A stretch of 64,000 nucleotides of DNA from Paenibacillus polymyxa (GTDB lineage: Bacteria; Bacillota; Bacilli; Paenibacillales; Paenibacillaceae). Where the stretch lies: the NCBI RefSeq assembly GCF_018614975.1, contig NZ_JAGGNR010000039.1:1-64000 (forward strand), written 5' to 3'. Position 1 is the stretch's first letter. Each line of letters begins with the position of its first letter. The translations under genes and the position numbers were made by a program. Positions 34,193 to 42,291 of the stretch are shown piece after piece. A model generated the notes under the pieces. The model was not told the DNA's origin and did not search any database. It saw only the letters and a list, made by a program, of their open reading frames with translations.

Positions 34193-34976
34193 CAAAACGA
34201 TTCTTATCGTTGATGATGAGCCGCGTACAAGAGAGGGTATTCGCAAGACACTGGAAGGATGGTCGGCAGGACGAAATCACATCCTGACTGCGGAGAGTGG
34301 GACCCAGGCCGTGGAGTGTCTCAGGAAACAGCCAGCAGATCTGTTAATCACGGACGTTCGCATGCCGGAATTCTCCGGCTTGTCCCTAATTGAGGCCATT
34401 CAGCATTTTGCAAACAAGCCTGTCGTCCTTATTATGTCGGGACATGCCGATTTTCAATACGCTCAGCAGGCCATTAAGCTGGGGGTCGTGGAGTATATGT
34501 TGAAACCCATTGATAAGGAACAGTTGCTGCAGACTGTCGAAAAAGCCCTAAAGTTTAGCGAACAACAGCGACGTATTCAAACGATGCAAGAAATGGTTGA
34601 CCCCAAGCTGCTGGATGTTAAGGAGCGAGGGGAACAAAGGCTCAATAGCCAGATCAGTGAAGCTTTGACCTATGTGGATACTCATCTGGGTGAACATGTG
34701 ACCATGCGTGAAATTGCTGACTTACTCCATCTCAACTCCAGTTACTTCAGCGTATTGTTCAAGGAACAGATCGGCATCAATTTTAGTGAATACCTTACCC
34801 GCAAACGCATTCAGCGCGCGAAGGAGTTGCTTGTGCAGACAACGATGCCAATCTCGGAGATTGCCGAACAGGTGGGGTATCAGACGGATAAGTATTTTAT
34901 CACGGTATTTAAAAGTCTTGAGGGGCTTAGTCCAAGCAAATATCGGCATTCCCTATCTGAACGAGATAACAAATAA
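34182..34976 (+). CDS. AraC-type response regulator (YesN type)
   Basis: A 264-aa regulator. The receiver domain starts with TILIVDDEPRTREGIRKTLE, the phosphoacceptor Asp is in LLITDVRMPEFS, and the conserved Lys is in YMLKPIDKEQ. A short linker leads to two AraC HTH units, MREIADLLHLNSSYFSVLFK and ISEIAEQVGYQTDKYFITVF. The protein is much shorter than the usual 500-residue YesN, lacking the middle domain. ATG 34182 is 6 bases after GGAGG. Its likely targets are the ABC operons on either side. Confidence 0.88.
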   Translation: MIHDKTILIVDDEPRTREGIRKTLEGWSAGRNHILTAESGTQAVECLRKQPADLLITDVRMPEFSGLSLIEAIQHFANKPVVLIMSGHADFQYAQQAIKLGVVEYMLKPIDKEQLLQTVEKALKFSEQQRRIQTMQEMVDPKLLDVKERGEQRLNSQISEALTYVDTHLGEHVTMREIADLLHLNSSYFSVLFKEQIGINFSEYLTRKRIQRAKELLVQTTMPISEIAEQVGYQTDKYFITVFKSLEGLSPSKYRHSLSERDNK

Positions 34977-35013
34977 CCTCAAAAAAGTGGAGTTTTTCCA
35001 AATTATTCTGGTC

Positions 35014-35067
35014 TTATAGGGGCGATAGGCCCGTGCTACAATTTGGTTAAAGCGGTTACATTAACCG
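35014..35067 (+). promoter_or_regulatory. promoter with overlapping cre-like and inverted-repeat sites
   Basis: A weak TTATAG (35014-35019), 17 bases and TACAAT (35037-35042) form the promoter. TTAAAGCGGTTACA (35047-35060) fits the cre consensus in 13 of 14 positions. CGGTTACATTAACCG (35053-35067) is a perfect 6-3-6 inverted repeat. Both lie at the start of the transcript, a roadblock position. Confidence 0.6.
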
Positions 35068-35090
35068 AAAAAACCAAGGGGGTTGGAATA

Positions 35091-36401
35091 ATGAGCAAAA
35101 AGACGATGGCTATTCTTCTGTCATGGACGCTGGTTCTCGCCGTAATTTTATCCGGATGTAACAGTTCTAGTTCGGATGAAGAGGGTGAAACAGGCACAGA
35201 TGGCAAAGTAAGCCTCAAATTCATGCACCTCTGGCCAGCAGGCAGTTCCGCACAGCAAAACAAACTGGTCAACGATATCATCAAGCAGTATCAGACAGAT
35301 CATCCAAATGTAACCATTAAGCAGGAAGTGCTGGAGAATGAACAATACAAGAACAAATTGAAAATCCTGTCTGCATCCAATGAACTTCCCGATGTTGGTG
35401 TAACTTGGGCTGCCGGATTTCTGGAGCCTTATGTGAAGGGGAATCTGTTCGCACCGGTCGATGATCTGCTGAGCGACTCGCTGGGCGAGAAATTCATAGC
35501 TGGAACAACAGAAGCTTATGCGATCGACGGCAAAACATATGCGTTACCCATCGAGCTCAATATCTCCCCCATTTATTATAACAAAGCCATTTTTGCGAAA
35601 TATAATTTGCAGCCGCCAGCAACGTACGATGAATTCCTGAGTGTGCTGAAGACACTGACCGAGAACGGTGAGGTTCCGATCGCACTGGGCAATAAAGACC
35701 GCTGGACCGGCTCACTCTGGTATATGTATCTGGCGAATCGGTTAGGTGGAGATGCACTGGAAAAGGCCATCAATGGCTCCGGCAAGTTTGACGATCCTGC
35801 GCTGACTCAAGCTGCTGCTGAGGTACAGAAACTGGTGGATATGAATGCCTTCAACAAAGGTTTCAACGGGTTGTCCAACGATGAGGGCAAATCCGAATTC
35901 ATGAACGAAAAGGCTGCTATGTACCTGATGGGTACCTGGGAACTGCCAAACTTCACGACCAACCCGGACATCCCGCAGGAATTCAAGGACAAGATCGGAT
36001 TTTTCAAATTCCCAACAATGGAAGATGGCAAAAGCGATATTAACAGCTGGGTAGGTGGTCCAGGCGTCGGACTGTTCGTGGCCCAGAATTCCAAAGTGAA
36101 GGAAGAAGCGCAGAAGTTCGTGCAATACTTTGTGGAAAAATGGGGTGAGAGTTCGGTGACTGAAGCAGGCGTCATCCCGGCAACCAAAGTGGATACAGCT
36201 GCAGTACAGCTGCCACAGCTCTACATCGACCTGCTCAACGAATTGAATCAGGCCAGCAGTCTCACACTCTTTGCAGACGTGCAGATGAAACCGGCAGCCG
36301 CTCAGGCACATCTGGATATGATTCAGGCGTTGTTTGGCAAAGCGGTAACACCGGAGGACTTTGTGAAGAATCATCAGGCTGCGATTGATAAAGGTAATTG
36401 A
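35091..36401 (+). CDS. sugar ABC transporter substrate-binding lipoprotein (CUT1)
   Basis: A family 1 solute-binding protein of 436 aa with lipobox ILSGC (Cys near residue 23). Pocket segments are YALPIELNISPIYYNKAIFA, GNKDRWTGSLWYMYLANRLG and AAMYLMGTWELPNF. ATG 35091 follows AAGGGGGTTGG by about 7 bases; an upstream ATG at 35043 lies before the operator and has no such site. This is the first gene of the second region-6 operon. Cargo unknown; a glycoside is plausible from the RxxW-rich pocket and the neighbouring sensor. Confidence 0.87.
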   Translation: MSKKTMAILLSWTLVLAVILSGCNSSSSDEEGETGTDGKVSLKFMHLWPAGSSAQQNKLVNDIIKQYQTDHPNVTIKQEVLENEQYKNKLKILSASNELPDVGVTWAAGFLEPYVKGNLFAPVDDLLSDSLGEKFIAGTTEAYAIDGKTYALPIELNISPIYYNKAIFAKYNLQPPATYDEFLSVLKTLTENGEVPIALGNKDRWTGSLWYMYLANRLGGDALEKAINGSGKFDDPALTQAAAEVQKLVDMNAFNKGFNGLSNDEGKSEFMNEKAAMYLMGTWELPNFTTNPDIPQEFKDKIGFFKFPTMEDGKSDINSWVGGPGVGLFVAQNSKVKEEAQKFVQYFVEKWGESSVTEAGVIPATKVDTAAVQLPQLYIDLLNELNQASSLTLFADVQMKPAAAQAHLDMIQALFGKAVTPEDFVKNHQAAIDKGN

Positions 36402-36439
36402 CGTACACACGCTTGAACGCTTGAAGGGAGGATAATGTG

Positions 36440-37321
36440 ATGGACAAAGTCATGTCCAACCGTCTCGTTGCTGCGCTGTACGTGCTTCCTGCACTGCTTC
36501 TGCTGCTGGTCTTGGTTTACATCCCGATCGTACTCACCGGATATTATGGTTTGATGCAATGGGACGGGATCGGTGCAATGACCTATATTGGATTGGATAA
36601 TTACGCCAGATTGCTTCAGGACGGAACATTCTGGCAGAGTGCGAATCATACCTTTTTACTTGCTTTGTTCTCCGCGCTGAGCCTGATTGGTTATCTCATG
36701 ATCGCTCTGGTGCTGTCGGGCAAGATCAAGGGCGCAAACTTGTTTCGAAAAATATACCTGATCCCGATGCTGTTGTCTTCGGTCGCGATCGCTCAGCTAT
36801 GGCTGAAAATATATCATCCCAGCAATGGTGTGCTGAATACATTCCTGGAGGCGATCGGATTCAGCAATCCACCAGCCTGGCTGGCGGAGCCATCCCTGGT
36901 GTTGTATGCACTGTTCGTGCCAATTCTGTGGCAGTATGCAGGCTTTTATATTTTGATCTATTATGCGGCGCTCAAAAATATTCCGGAATCTCTGGTGGAG
37001 GCAGCACGGATTGACGGGGCAAGCCCGTGGCAGATCGCTTTTCGAATCAAGCTGCCGCTTATTACAGAAGTCATTAAGGTTACCGTGGTGCTGTCTGTGG
37101 TGGGCTCGCTCAAGTATTTCGATCTCATATACGTGATGACCGATGGCGGGCCGAATGGCTCCAGCGAAGTGATGGCCTCCTATATGTATCGTCAGGCGTT
37201 CCGTAGCTTCGACTTTGGTTACGGCAGTGCTGTAGGGTTCTTCCTGCTCTTGATCTGTCTGCTTGTTACCTGGCTGCTTCGTAAAGCGACAGCATCCAAA
37301 GATACGATCCAGTATTCCTGA
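36440..37321 (+). CDS. sugar ABC transporter permease (UgpA type)
   Basis: A permease of 293 aa with six helices and the EAA loop ESLVEAARIDGASPWQIAFR followed by IKLPLITEV. ATG 36440 is 8 bases after GGGAGG; a GTG three bases earlier is possible. A 152-base repeat element lies between this gene and its permease partner. Confidence 0.87.
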   Translation: MDKVMSNRLVAALYVLPALLLLLVLVYIPIVLTGYYGLMQWDGIGAMTYIGLDNYARLLQDGTFWQSANHTFLLALFSALSLIGYLMIALVLSGKIKGANLFRKIYLIPMLLSSVAIAQLWLKIYHPSNGVLNTFLEAIGFSNPPAWLAEPSLVLYALFVPILWQYAGFYILIYYAALKNIPESLVEAARIDGASPWQIAFRIKLPLITEVIKVTVVLSVVGSLKYFDLIYVMTDGGPNGSSEVMASYMYRQAFRSFDFGYGSAVGFFLLLICLLVTWLLRKATASKDTIQYS

Positions 37322-37330
37322 CGCTAGTTC

Positions 37331-37482
37331 GTGTCTGAAAACTCGCTGAAGTGCATCTTTTACCGCCTTTTCGCCCCCTGCTGCGTCACTTTCTCTTGAC
37401 GTGCCCCGGCACGCCTGCGGAAAATTTCCTTGCTTGGAACGAAAATTCGGCAAAATCTGCCACCTTCGGAGTTTCCAGACAC
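37331..37482. repeat. 152-bp intergenic repeat element with terminal inverted repeats
   Basis: The ends are inverted copies, GTGTCTGAAAACTC (37331-37344) and GGAGTTTCCAGACAC (37468-37482), with one or two mismatches. Internal inverted repeats include GTGCC/GGCAC near 37402. It contains no ORF and lies between two permease genes of one operon. From memory, elements with these ends recur in Paenibacillus intergenic regions; this cannot be confirmed within one window. Confidence 0.6.
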
Positions 37483-37513
37483 GCCCTAGTGAAATGAAAG
37501 GAGGTTCATCCCG

Positions 37514-38401
37514 GTGAAGACGGATACGGTCGTTAGATTGCAAGCTTACCCGGGGACAGGCCGAGGTTCGGCATGGTTAAGGAGATTCGGATATATTCTG
37601 TTGTATTTCCTCTTGTCCCTGGTGGCTTTGCTGCAAATTTTACCCTTGGTATGGCTGCTGTTATTCTCGCTTAAAAATAATCAGGAAGTATTCGACATGG
37701 CGCCTTTTTCCCTTCCTGCTACTCCGCGTTGGGAAAACTATGTCAAGGTATGGACAGAGGGAAATATCAGCTTGTACTTCTTCAACAGTGTATGGATTAC
37801 GGTGGTCTCGGTGGTGGTCACCGTGCTGTTCGCCAGTCTGGTGACCTTTGCCATTACACGTATGCGCTGGAAGGGTCGTTCGCTGGTGCTGGGGCTATTC
37901 ATGGTGGGTCTGATGATCCCAGTACACTCCACGTTGATCCCGTTGTTCAGCTTGTTCCTGAAGCTGCATCTCACAGATCATCCTTTGTCAGTCATCTTGT
38001 CTTATATTGCCTTTAATATGCCAATTACCATTATGATTCTACTTGGATTCTACTACGCGCTTCCCCGGGAAGTGGAAGAAGCCGCAGTGATGGATGGCTG
38101 CTCCGTGCATCGGATTTTCTTTCGGATTGTGCTGCCGATGACGTCTTCGGTCATTTCCACAACGGCGATCATCAACATGATCTATAACTGGAATGAATTT
38201 ATCTTTGTTAATACGTTCATCAGTTCAGATTCTTACAAGACCTTAACTGTTGGGGTACAGAACTTTATCGGTCAATATACAACGGATTGGGGAGCCATTG
38301 GTGCAACGCTGATGATTAGCATTATGCCAATCCTGATTGCTTTTCTTATCCTGAGTAATCGAATCGTGGAGGGCATTGCTGCGGGTTCAGTTAAAGGTTA
38401 A
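37514..38401 (+). CDS. sugar ABC transporter permease (UgpE type)
   Basis: A permease of 295 aa. It has an extended N-terminal tail, six helices, the EAA loop REVEEAAVMDGCSVHRIFFR followed by IVLPMTSS, and the C-terminus VEGIAAGSVKG. GTG 37514 follows AAAGGAGGTTC by about 7 bases. The strong site compensates for the preceding repeat element. Confidence 0.87.
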   Translation: MKTDTVVRLQAYPGTGRGSAWLRRFGYILLYFLLSLVALLQILPLVWLLLFSLKNNQEVFDMAPFSLPATPRWENYVKVWTEGNISLYFFNSVWITVVSVVVTVLFASLVTFAITRMRWKGRSLVLGLFMVGLMIPVHSTLIPLFSLFLKLHLTDHPLSVILSYIAFNMPITIMILLGFYYALPREVEEAAVMDGCSVHRIFFRIVLPMTSSVISTTAIINMIYNWNEFIFVNTFISSDSYKTLTVGVQNFIGQYTTDWGAIGATLMISIMPILIAFLILSNRIVEGIAAGSVKG

Positions 38402-38415
38402 AAGGTCGAGGGCCT

Positions 38416-38464
38416 AAGGCCCTTCCATTACTTGCTTAAAAGCGAGTTGGGAGGGGCCTTTTTT
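38416..38464 (+). terminator. terminator of the second region-6 ABC operon
   Basis: AAGGCCCTTCC (38416-38426) pairs with GGGAGGGGCCTT (38449-38460) with one interruption, followed by T. The loop holds a small second stem (CTTGCTTaaaAGCGAG). Confidence 0.85.
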
Positions 38465-38636
38465 GTCTTCTAAAACCTCTGGCAGGCGTACGGAAGCGAG
38501 CATGATGAAAACGCTGAAAATACCTATTTATGGAATTTCAAAAAACTTTCAACTATTTTCGCAAAACTACTGCATTTTCAAACCACCTGTGCTAACATAC
38601 CCTAAGAATTAAAGCCCACATCGGAAAGGTGAGAAA

Positions 38637-40046
38637 ATGACAGCAATATCCTCAACCAAAGAGTCTCTTCGTTCTGATGCCAAGGATCTGAATCTGATTC
38701 GACTGACATGGCCTATTTTCCTGGAACTCTTCTTATTTATGTTGATGGGGAGCGTGGATACGCTCATGCTCAGCTCGGTATCCGATAATGCGGTATCTGG
38801 CGTTGGAGCAGCCAATCAGATTATTTCTATCGCTATCCTTGTATTGGAAGTCATTGGACATGGTGCTGCGATTGTAGTGGCACAATATATCGGATCGAAA
38901 AAGTTAAGTGAAGCAGCACAAGTTACGGGTAATGCGATTACACTGAACCTTATTGTAGGTCTGGTCCTGAGCGGAATCTTCCTTCTGTTCGGAGGACAAT
39001 TGCTAACACTTCTGAATATTCAAGGCGAAATTTATGATTTTGCCCGTTCGTATATAAATATCGTCGGTGGCGGGATCTTCCTCCAGGCACTCATTAACGC
39101 GCTGGCTGCGACGATTCGTACACATGGTTACACCAAAGAAACGATGTATGTTGCTGTATTCATGAACGTGATTCACGTTGTTGGTAACTATGCATTGATC
39201 TTTGGACACTTCGGCCTGCCGAAGCTTGGAGTGGAAGGGGCAGCGATCTCCACGGTAGGAAGCCGGTTTATCTGCCTGCTGATCTTTTTCTGGTTGTTGT
39301 ATCGTGTGAGCGAGGTGCGGGTGGACTTCGAATACTACATTAAGTTGTCCAAACATTTTATTGGCAAAATTCTGCGGATTGGCATTCCGTCTGCGATGGA
39401 ATCGATGGTATATCATTCCTGCCAGCTCGTGTTCACGCTGTATGTGACCTATCTGGGCGCAGAAGCCATGGCAACCAAGCAGTATGCTGGTAATATCTCC
39501 AGCTACATCTACTTGTTCAGCATGGCGATTGGTATGGGGACATCGATCATTGTAGGCCGGCTTGTGGGTGCGCGGCGCAAAGACGATGCGTACAAACGTG
39601 TTTTTGACAGTGTAAAATGGGCGCTTCTGGCAACAGTCATCATTGATGTGATCATCATTTTTTTCCGCGTGCCGCTGATGAGCATCTTTACGGATAATCC
39701 GGAAATTATCAAGCTGGGGGCTCAAGTGATTCTACTCAGTCTTTTGCTCGAAACCGGACGTACCTGCAATATTGTCATTATAGGTTCCTTGCGTGCGGCA
39801 GGGGATGCAAAGTTTCCGGTATACATGGGTCTGATCTCCATGGTCTGCATGAGTCTGCCACTGGGGTACCTTCTTATATTCCAGCTTCATCTGGGGCTTG
39901 CGGGTGTGTGGCTTGCCATTGCGGCGGATGAGTGGACCCGTGCGGTCATTATGTACTTCCGCTGGAAGAGCAGAGCCTGGGAGAAACATGAACTGGTGGA
40001 GCATGATGAAGAAGAGTCTGGTGCACAGCCAGTACCGGCTGTCTGA
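38637..40046 (+). CDS. MATE-family efflux transporter
   Basis: A multidrug and toxin extrusion-type antiporter of 469 aa with about 12 helices in two halves. The family start LTWPIFLELFLFMLMGSVDT is clear, followed by GAANQIISI and, in the second half, GTSIIVGRLVGARRKDDAYK. GAAAGGTGAG lies close before the ATG. It is a single-gene unit ending in a terminator. Substrates cannot be predicted. Confidence 0.87.
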   Translation: MTAISSTKESLRSDAKDLNLIRLTWPIFLELFLFMLMGSVDTLMLSSVSDNAVSGVGAANQIISIAILVLEVIGHGAAIVVAQYIGSKKLSEAAQVTGNAITLNLIVGLVLSGIFLLFGGQLLTLLNIQGEIYDFARSYINIVGGGIFLQALINALAATIRTHGYTKETMYVAVFMNVIHVVGNYALIFGHFGLPKLGVEGAAISTVGSRFICLLIFFWLLYRVSEVRVDFEYYIKLSKHFIGKILRIGIPSAMESMVYHSCQLVFTLYVTYLGAEAMATKQYAGNISSYIYLFSMAIGMGTSIIVGRLVGARRKDDAYKRVFDSVKWALLATVIIDVIIIFFRVPLMSIFTDNPEIIKLGAQVILLSLLLETGRTCNIVIIGSLRAAGDAKFPVYMGLISMVCMSLPLGYLLIFQLHLGLAGVWLAIAADEWTRAVIMYFRWKSRAWEKHELVEHDEEESGAQPVPAV

Positions 40047-40068
40047 GGAAGAATGATGTGCTAAAAGG

Positions 40069-40114
40069 AGAGTCAATGACGGAAAGGATTCAAATCCGTG
40101 ATTGGCTCTTTTTT
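40069..40114 (+). terminator. terminator of the MATE gene
   Basis: A 15-base arm (40069-40083) pairs with 40095-40109 in 13 positions plus one G-T pair, and is followed by six T. Confidence 0.88.
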
Positions 40115-40217
40115 GCGTTCTCGGTAGAGTCAATAGAATACAACGTAGCAAAAATGATCAAAACGGTGATGACATCATTCACGTATAGTAAGGATATGGA
40201 AGGAGGCTTTACCTCAG

Positions 40218-41114
40218 TTGAGCCGTTACCGTGCAATGATTCAGCAAAGTTTGTTCTATATTGAAACCCATCTGCATGAGCAGATCGGGCTGGAAGATGT
40301 GGCGTCCGAGGCGTTGTTGTCGCCGTATCACTACCACCGGGTTTTCCGTAATGAGGTTGGCATGACTGTGGTGGATTATATACGCAATCGCCGGATGAGT
40401 CTGGCGTCCACGACCCTCCGATCGACGGATGCGGGCATTTTGGACATCGCGCTGGCATGTGGCTTTGAGAGTCAGGAAGCCTTCACCCGTGCATTCCGTA
40501 AATTATATGGCATGCCACCAGGACGTTTTCGCAAATTGTTCGATCTGAAATTATTCGAAGGAAGAACCAGAGGAGGAGAATTACAGATGAATCAGACGTC
40601 AACAATTACAGGTTGGATGTTAACCGGGAGTCATCCGCAGAATTATGAGATGGGCATTGATCCTGCCGAAGTGCATCAGGGGAAAGCTTCAGGATATTTG
40701 AAGGCCGTTACGCCGATGGAGCCTAACGAGTTCGCAACGATGATGCAACAGTTCAGAGCGGACAAGTATGTAGGTAAGCGGATGAAATTATCGGGATTTG
40801 TGAAGACCGAGCATGTGGATGCGTTCTGCGGATTATGGATGCGTGTGGATAATAACGTCCATGATGTGCTTCAATTTGATAACATGCACGATCGGCCAAT
40901 TACGGGTACGCAGCCATGGAATCAGTATAGTATTGTGCTCGATGTGCCGGAGGGCAGCGCGGTCATTTCATTCGGGGTTATTTTGAACGGTAAAGGAAAA
41001 GTGTGGGTCGATAGCTTCCGCTTCGAGGAGGTTGATCTGAACACACCGCTGACACATATGGAGACAGAGTACGAGATGTCAGACGAGCCGCTCAATCTGT
41101 CATTTGAGGAGTAA
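40218..41114 (+). CDS. AraC-family transcriptional regulator with C-terminal effector-like domain
   Basis: A 298-aa protein. The N-terminal AraC HTH pair is GLEDVASEALLSPYHYHRVF and ILDIALACGFESQEAFTRAF, followed by YGMPPGRFRK. The C-terminal 170 residues are not a clear GyrI domain. They contain GKRMKLSGFVKTEHVDAFCG, LWMRVD and AVISFGVILNGKGKVWVDSF, which suggests a beta-sandwich, carbohydrate-module-like fold. The TTG start follows AAGGAGG by about 11 bases. The target is unknown. Confidence 0.82.
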   Translation: MSRYRAMIQQSLFYIETHLHEQIGLEDVASEALLSPYHYHRVFRNEVGMTVVDYIRNRRMSLASTTLRSTDAGILDIALACGFESQEAFTRAFRKLYGMPPGRFRKLFDLKLFEGRTRGGELQMNQTSTITGWMLTGSHPQNYEMGIDPAEVHQGKASGYLKAVTPMEPNEFATMMQQFRADKYVGKRMKLSGFVKTEHVDAFCGLWMRVDNNVHDVLQFDNMHDRPITGTQPWNQYSIVLDVPEGSAVISFGVILNGKGKVWVDSFRFEEVDLNTPLTHMETEYEMSDEPLNLSFEE

Positions 41115-41167
41115 ATGCAATATATGTGCAGATCCATTATCAAGCTGAGGCTATATGGGAATTATGA

Positions 41168-41173
41168 TATAAT
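41168..41173 (+). promoter_or_regulatory. extended -10 element of the rpn gene
   Basis: TATAAT preceded by TGA makes an extended -10; the -35 is weak. The same TGATATAAT word occurs upstream of the orphan Rpn C-terminal gene, at 47562-47570. Confidence 0.5.
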
Positions 41174-41199
41174 GCTGGTGAGAATGGAGCTGATGCTGA

Positions 41200-42075
41200 G
41201 TGACGGAATTACTCGATCCACGAGTAGATTTTGTGTTCAAACGCATTTTTGGAAGTGAGCAAAACAAAGATGTTTTGTTAGCTTTTCTGAACAGCACGTT
41301 TATAGAGACCGGCGAATCTCCGCTTACGGAGATTACGGTTATTAACACGTACACGGATAAGGATAGTCCGGAGGATAAACAATCCATTCTGGATATTAAA
41401 GCGAAGACGGTAGAAGGCAAACTAATCAACATTGAAATGCAGCTGTTTAACCCGTATAACATGGAGAAAAGGACGTTGTTTTATTGGAGTGAGATGTACT
41501 TTCATCAGATAAAAAAGGGTGAAAACTATAATCTGCTCAAAAAATGCGTGACTATTAATATCCTCAATTATTCCTGTCTGGATAATGAGCGATATCACAA
41601 TGTTTTTCATTTACGAGAAGATCATACAGGTATTGGTTTGACGGATGATATCGAAATACATGTAATGGAACTGACCAAACTGGATCAGTATTCTGTTCCG
41701 ATGGAAAAGGGCGGACTCATAAACTGGTTATTATTCCTGAAAGGGATAGACACATCAAACTGGGAGGTGCTGGCTATGAATGAACCGATGCTGAAAAAGG
41801 CGATGGATACGCTGGAATTTCTAAGTCAGGATGCGGCCACCAGAATGGCCTATGACGCTCGGATGAAAGCACTTAGTGACGAGAAATCGATGATCGAAGG
41901 CGCACGAGCTGAAGGTGCAGCCAAAGGCAAGCTGGAAGGTAAATTGGAAGGTAAATTGGAAGGCAAGCGAGAAATGGCACGGGAACTGCTCGCACTGGGT
42001 GTCGATATGTCTGCAATCGTGAAGGCCTCAGGTCTCCCCGAAGAAGAGATCAGAAAGCTGCTTTCTGATCCGTAA
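41200..42075 (+). CDS. Rpn-family PD-(D/E)XK nuclease
   Basis: A 291-aa protein of the recombination-promoting nuclease/PDDEXK_2 family. It begins LLDPRVDFVFKRIFGSEQNK. The nuclease core is SILDIKAKTVEGKLINIEMQ, with the Asp and the ExQ pair expected for metal binding. The C-terminal part has tandem KLEG repeats and an amphipathic end. Related E. coli Rpn proteins are toxic DNA endonucleases with antiphage activity. An in-frame internal ATG at 41776 with a strong ribosome binding site could express the C-terminal domain alone. The GTG start is used, as no ATG is near. Confidence 0.85.
   Translation: MTELLDPRVDFVFKRIFGSEQNKDVLLAFLNSTFIETGESPLTEITVINTYTDKDSPEDKQSILDIKAKTVEGKLINIEMQLFNPYNMEKRTLFYWSEMYFHQIKKGENYNLLKKCVTINILNYSCLDNERYHNVFHLREDHTGIGLTDDIEIHVMELTKLDQYSVPMEKGGLINWLLFLKGIDTSNWEVLAMNEPMLKKAMDTLEFLSQDAATRMAYDARMKALSDEKSMIEGARAEGAAKGKLEGKLEGKLEGKREMARELLALGVDMSAIVKASGLPEEEIRKLLSDP
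41776..42075 (+). CDS. nested RpnS-like C-terminal protein, internal start in rpn
   Basis: Within the rpn reading frame, TGGGAGG (41761-41767) sits 8 bases before ATG 41776, giving a 99-aa product starting MNEPMLKKAMDTLEFLSQDA. In E. coli, Rpn genes produce such a short C-terminal protein (RpnS) from an internal start, and it inhibits the full-length nuclease. The independent gene at 47626 starts at the homologous codon, which supports this start being used. Expression here is inferred. Confidence 0.5.
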   Translation: MNEPMLKKAMDTLEFLSQDAATRMAYDARMKALSDEKSMIEGARAEGAAKGKLEGKLEGKLEGKREMARELLALGVDMSAIVKASGLPEEEIRKLLSDP

Positions 42076-42101
42076 CATGATTTGAATAAAATAGTATACT
42101 C

Positions 42102-42133
42102 AGGGCCGATCCAATTACGGATTGGCTCTTTTT
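42102..42133 (+). terminator. terminator of the rpn gene
   Basis: An 11-bp stem with two G-T pairs (42102-42112 with 42119-42129) is followed by T. Confidence 0.85.
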
Positions 42134-42291
42134 GTTGCCTTTGGGGTATAAAGAATATAGAGCAAAGTCCAAGCGGAGAGGAAGCTGCCTTCTGCTGGAA
42201 AGAACAAAGTCCTCATGGCGAAATGGTATAGACCTTGTTAACATAGACCGATATAAACCAACTCATGACATAGATAAAGAGGATGAATCCC

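Noticed and set aside
39003..39725. Minus-strand open frame opposite the MATE gene
   Set aside because: Antisense shadow of hydrophobic codons, no start signal and no recognisable fold.
40058..40264. Short plus-strand ORF of 68 codons between the MATE and AraC genes
   Set aside because: Its beginning coincides with the MATE terminator stem and T-run, and its end overlaps the AraC start; the apparent GGAG site is part of the stem.
41935..41970. Tandem DNA repeats at the KLEG codons of rpn as a possible CRISPR or satellite
   Set aside because: Only three to four 12-base units, in frame and coding for KLEG; this is a short protein repeat.
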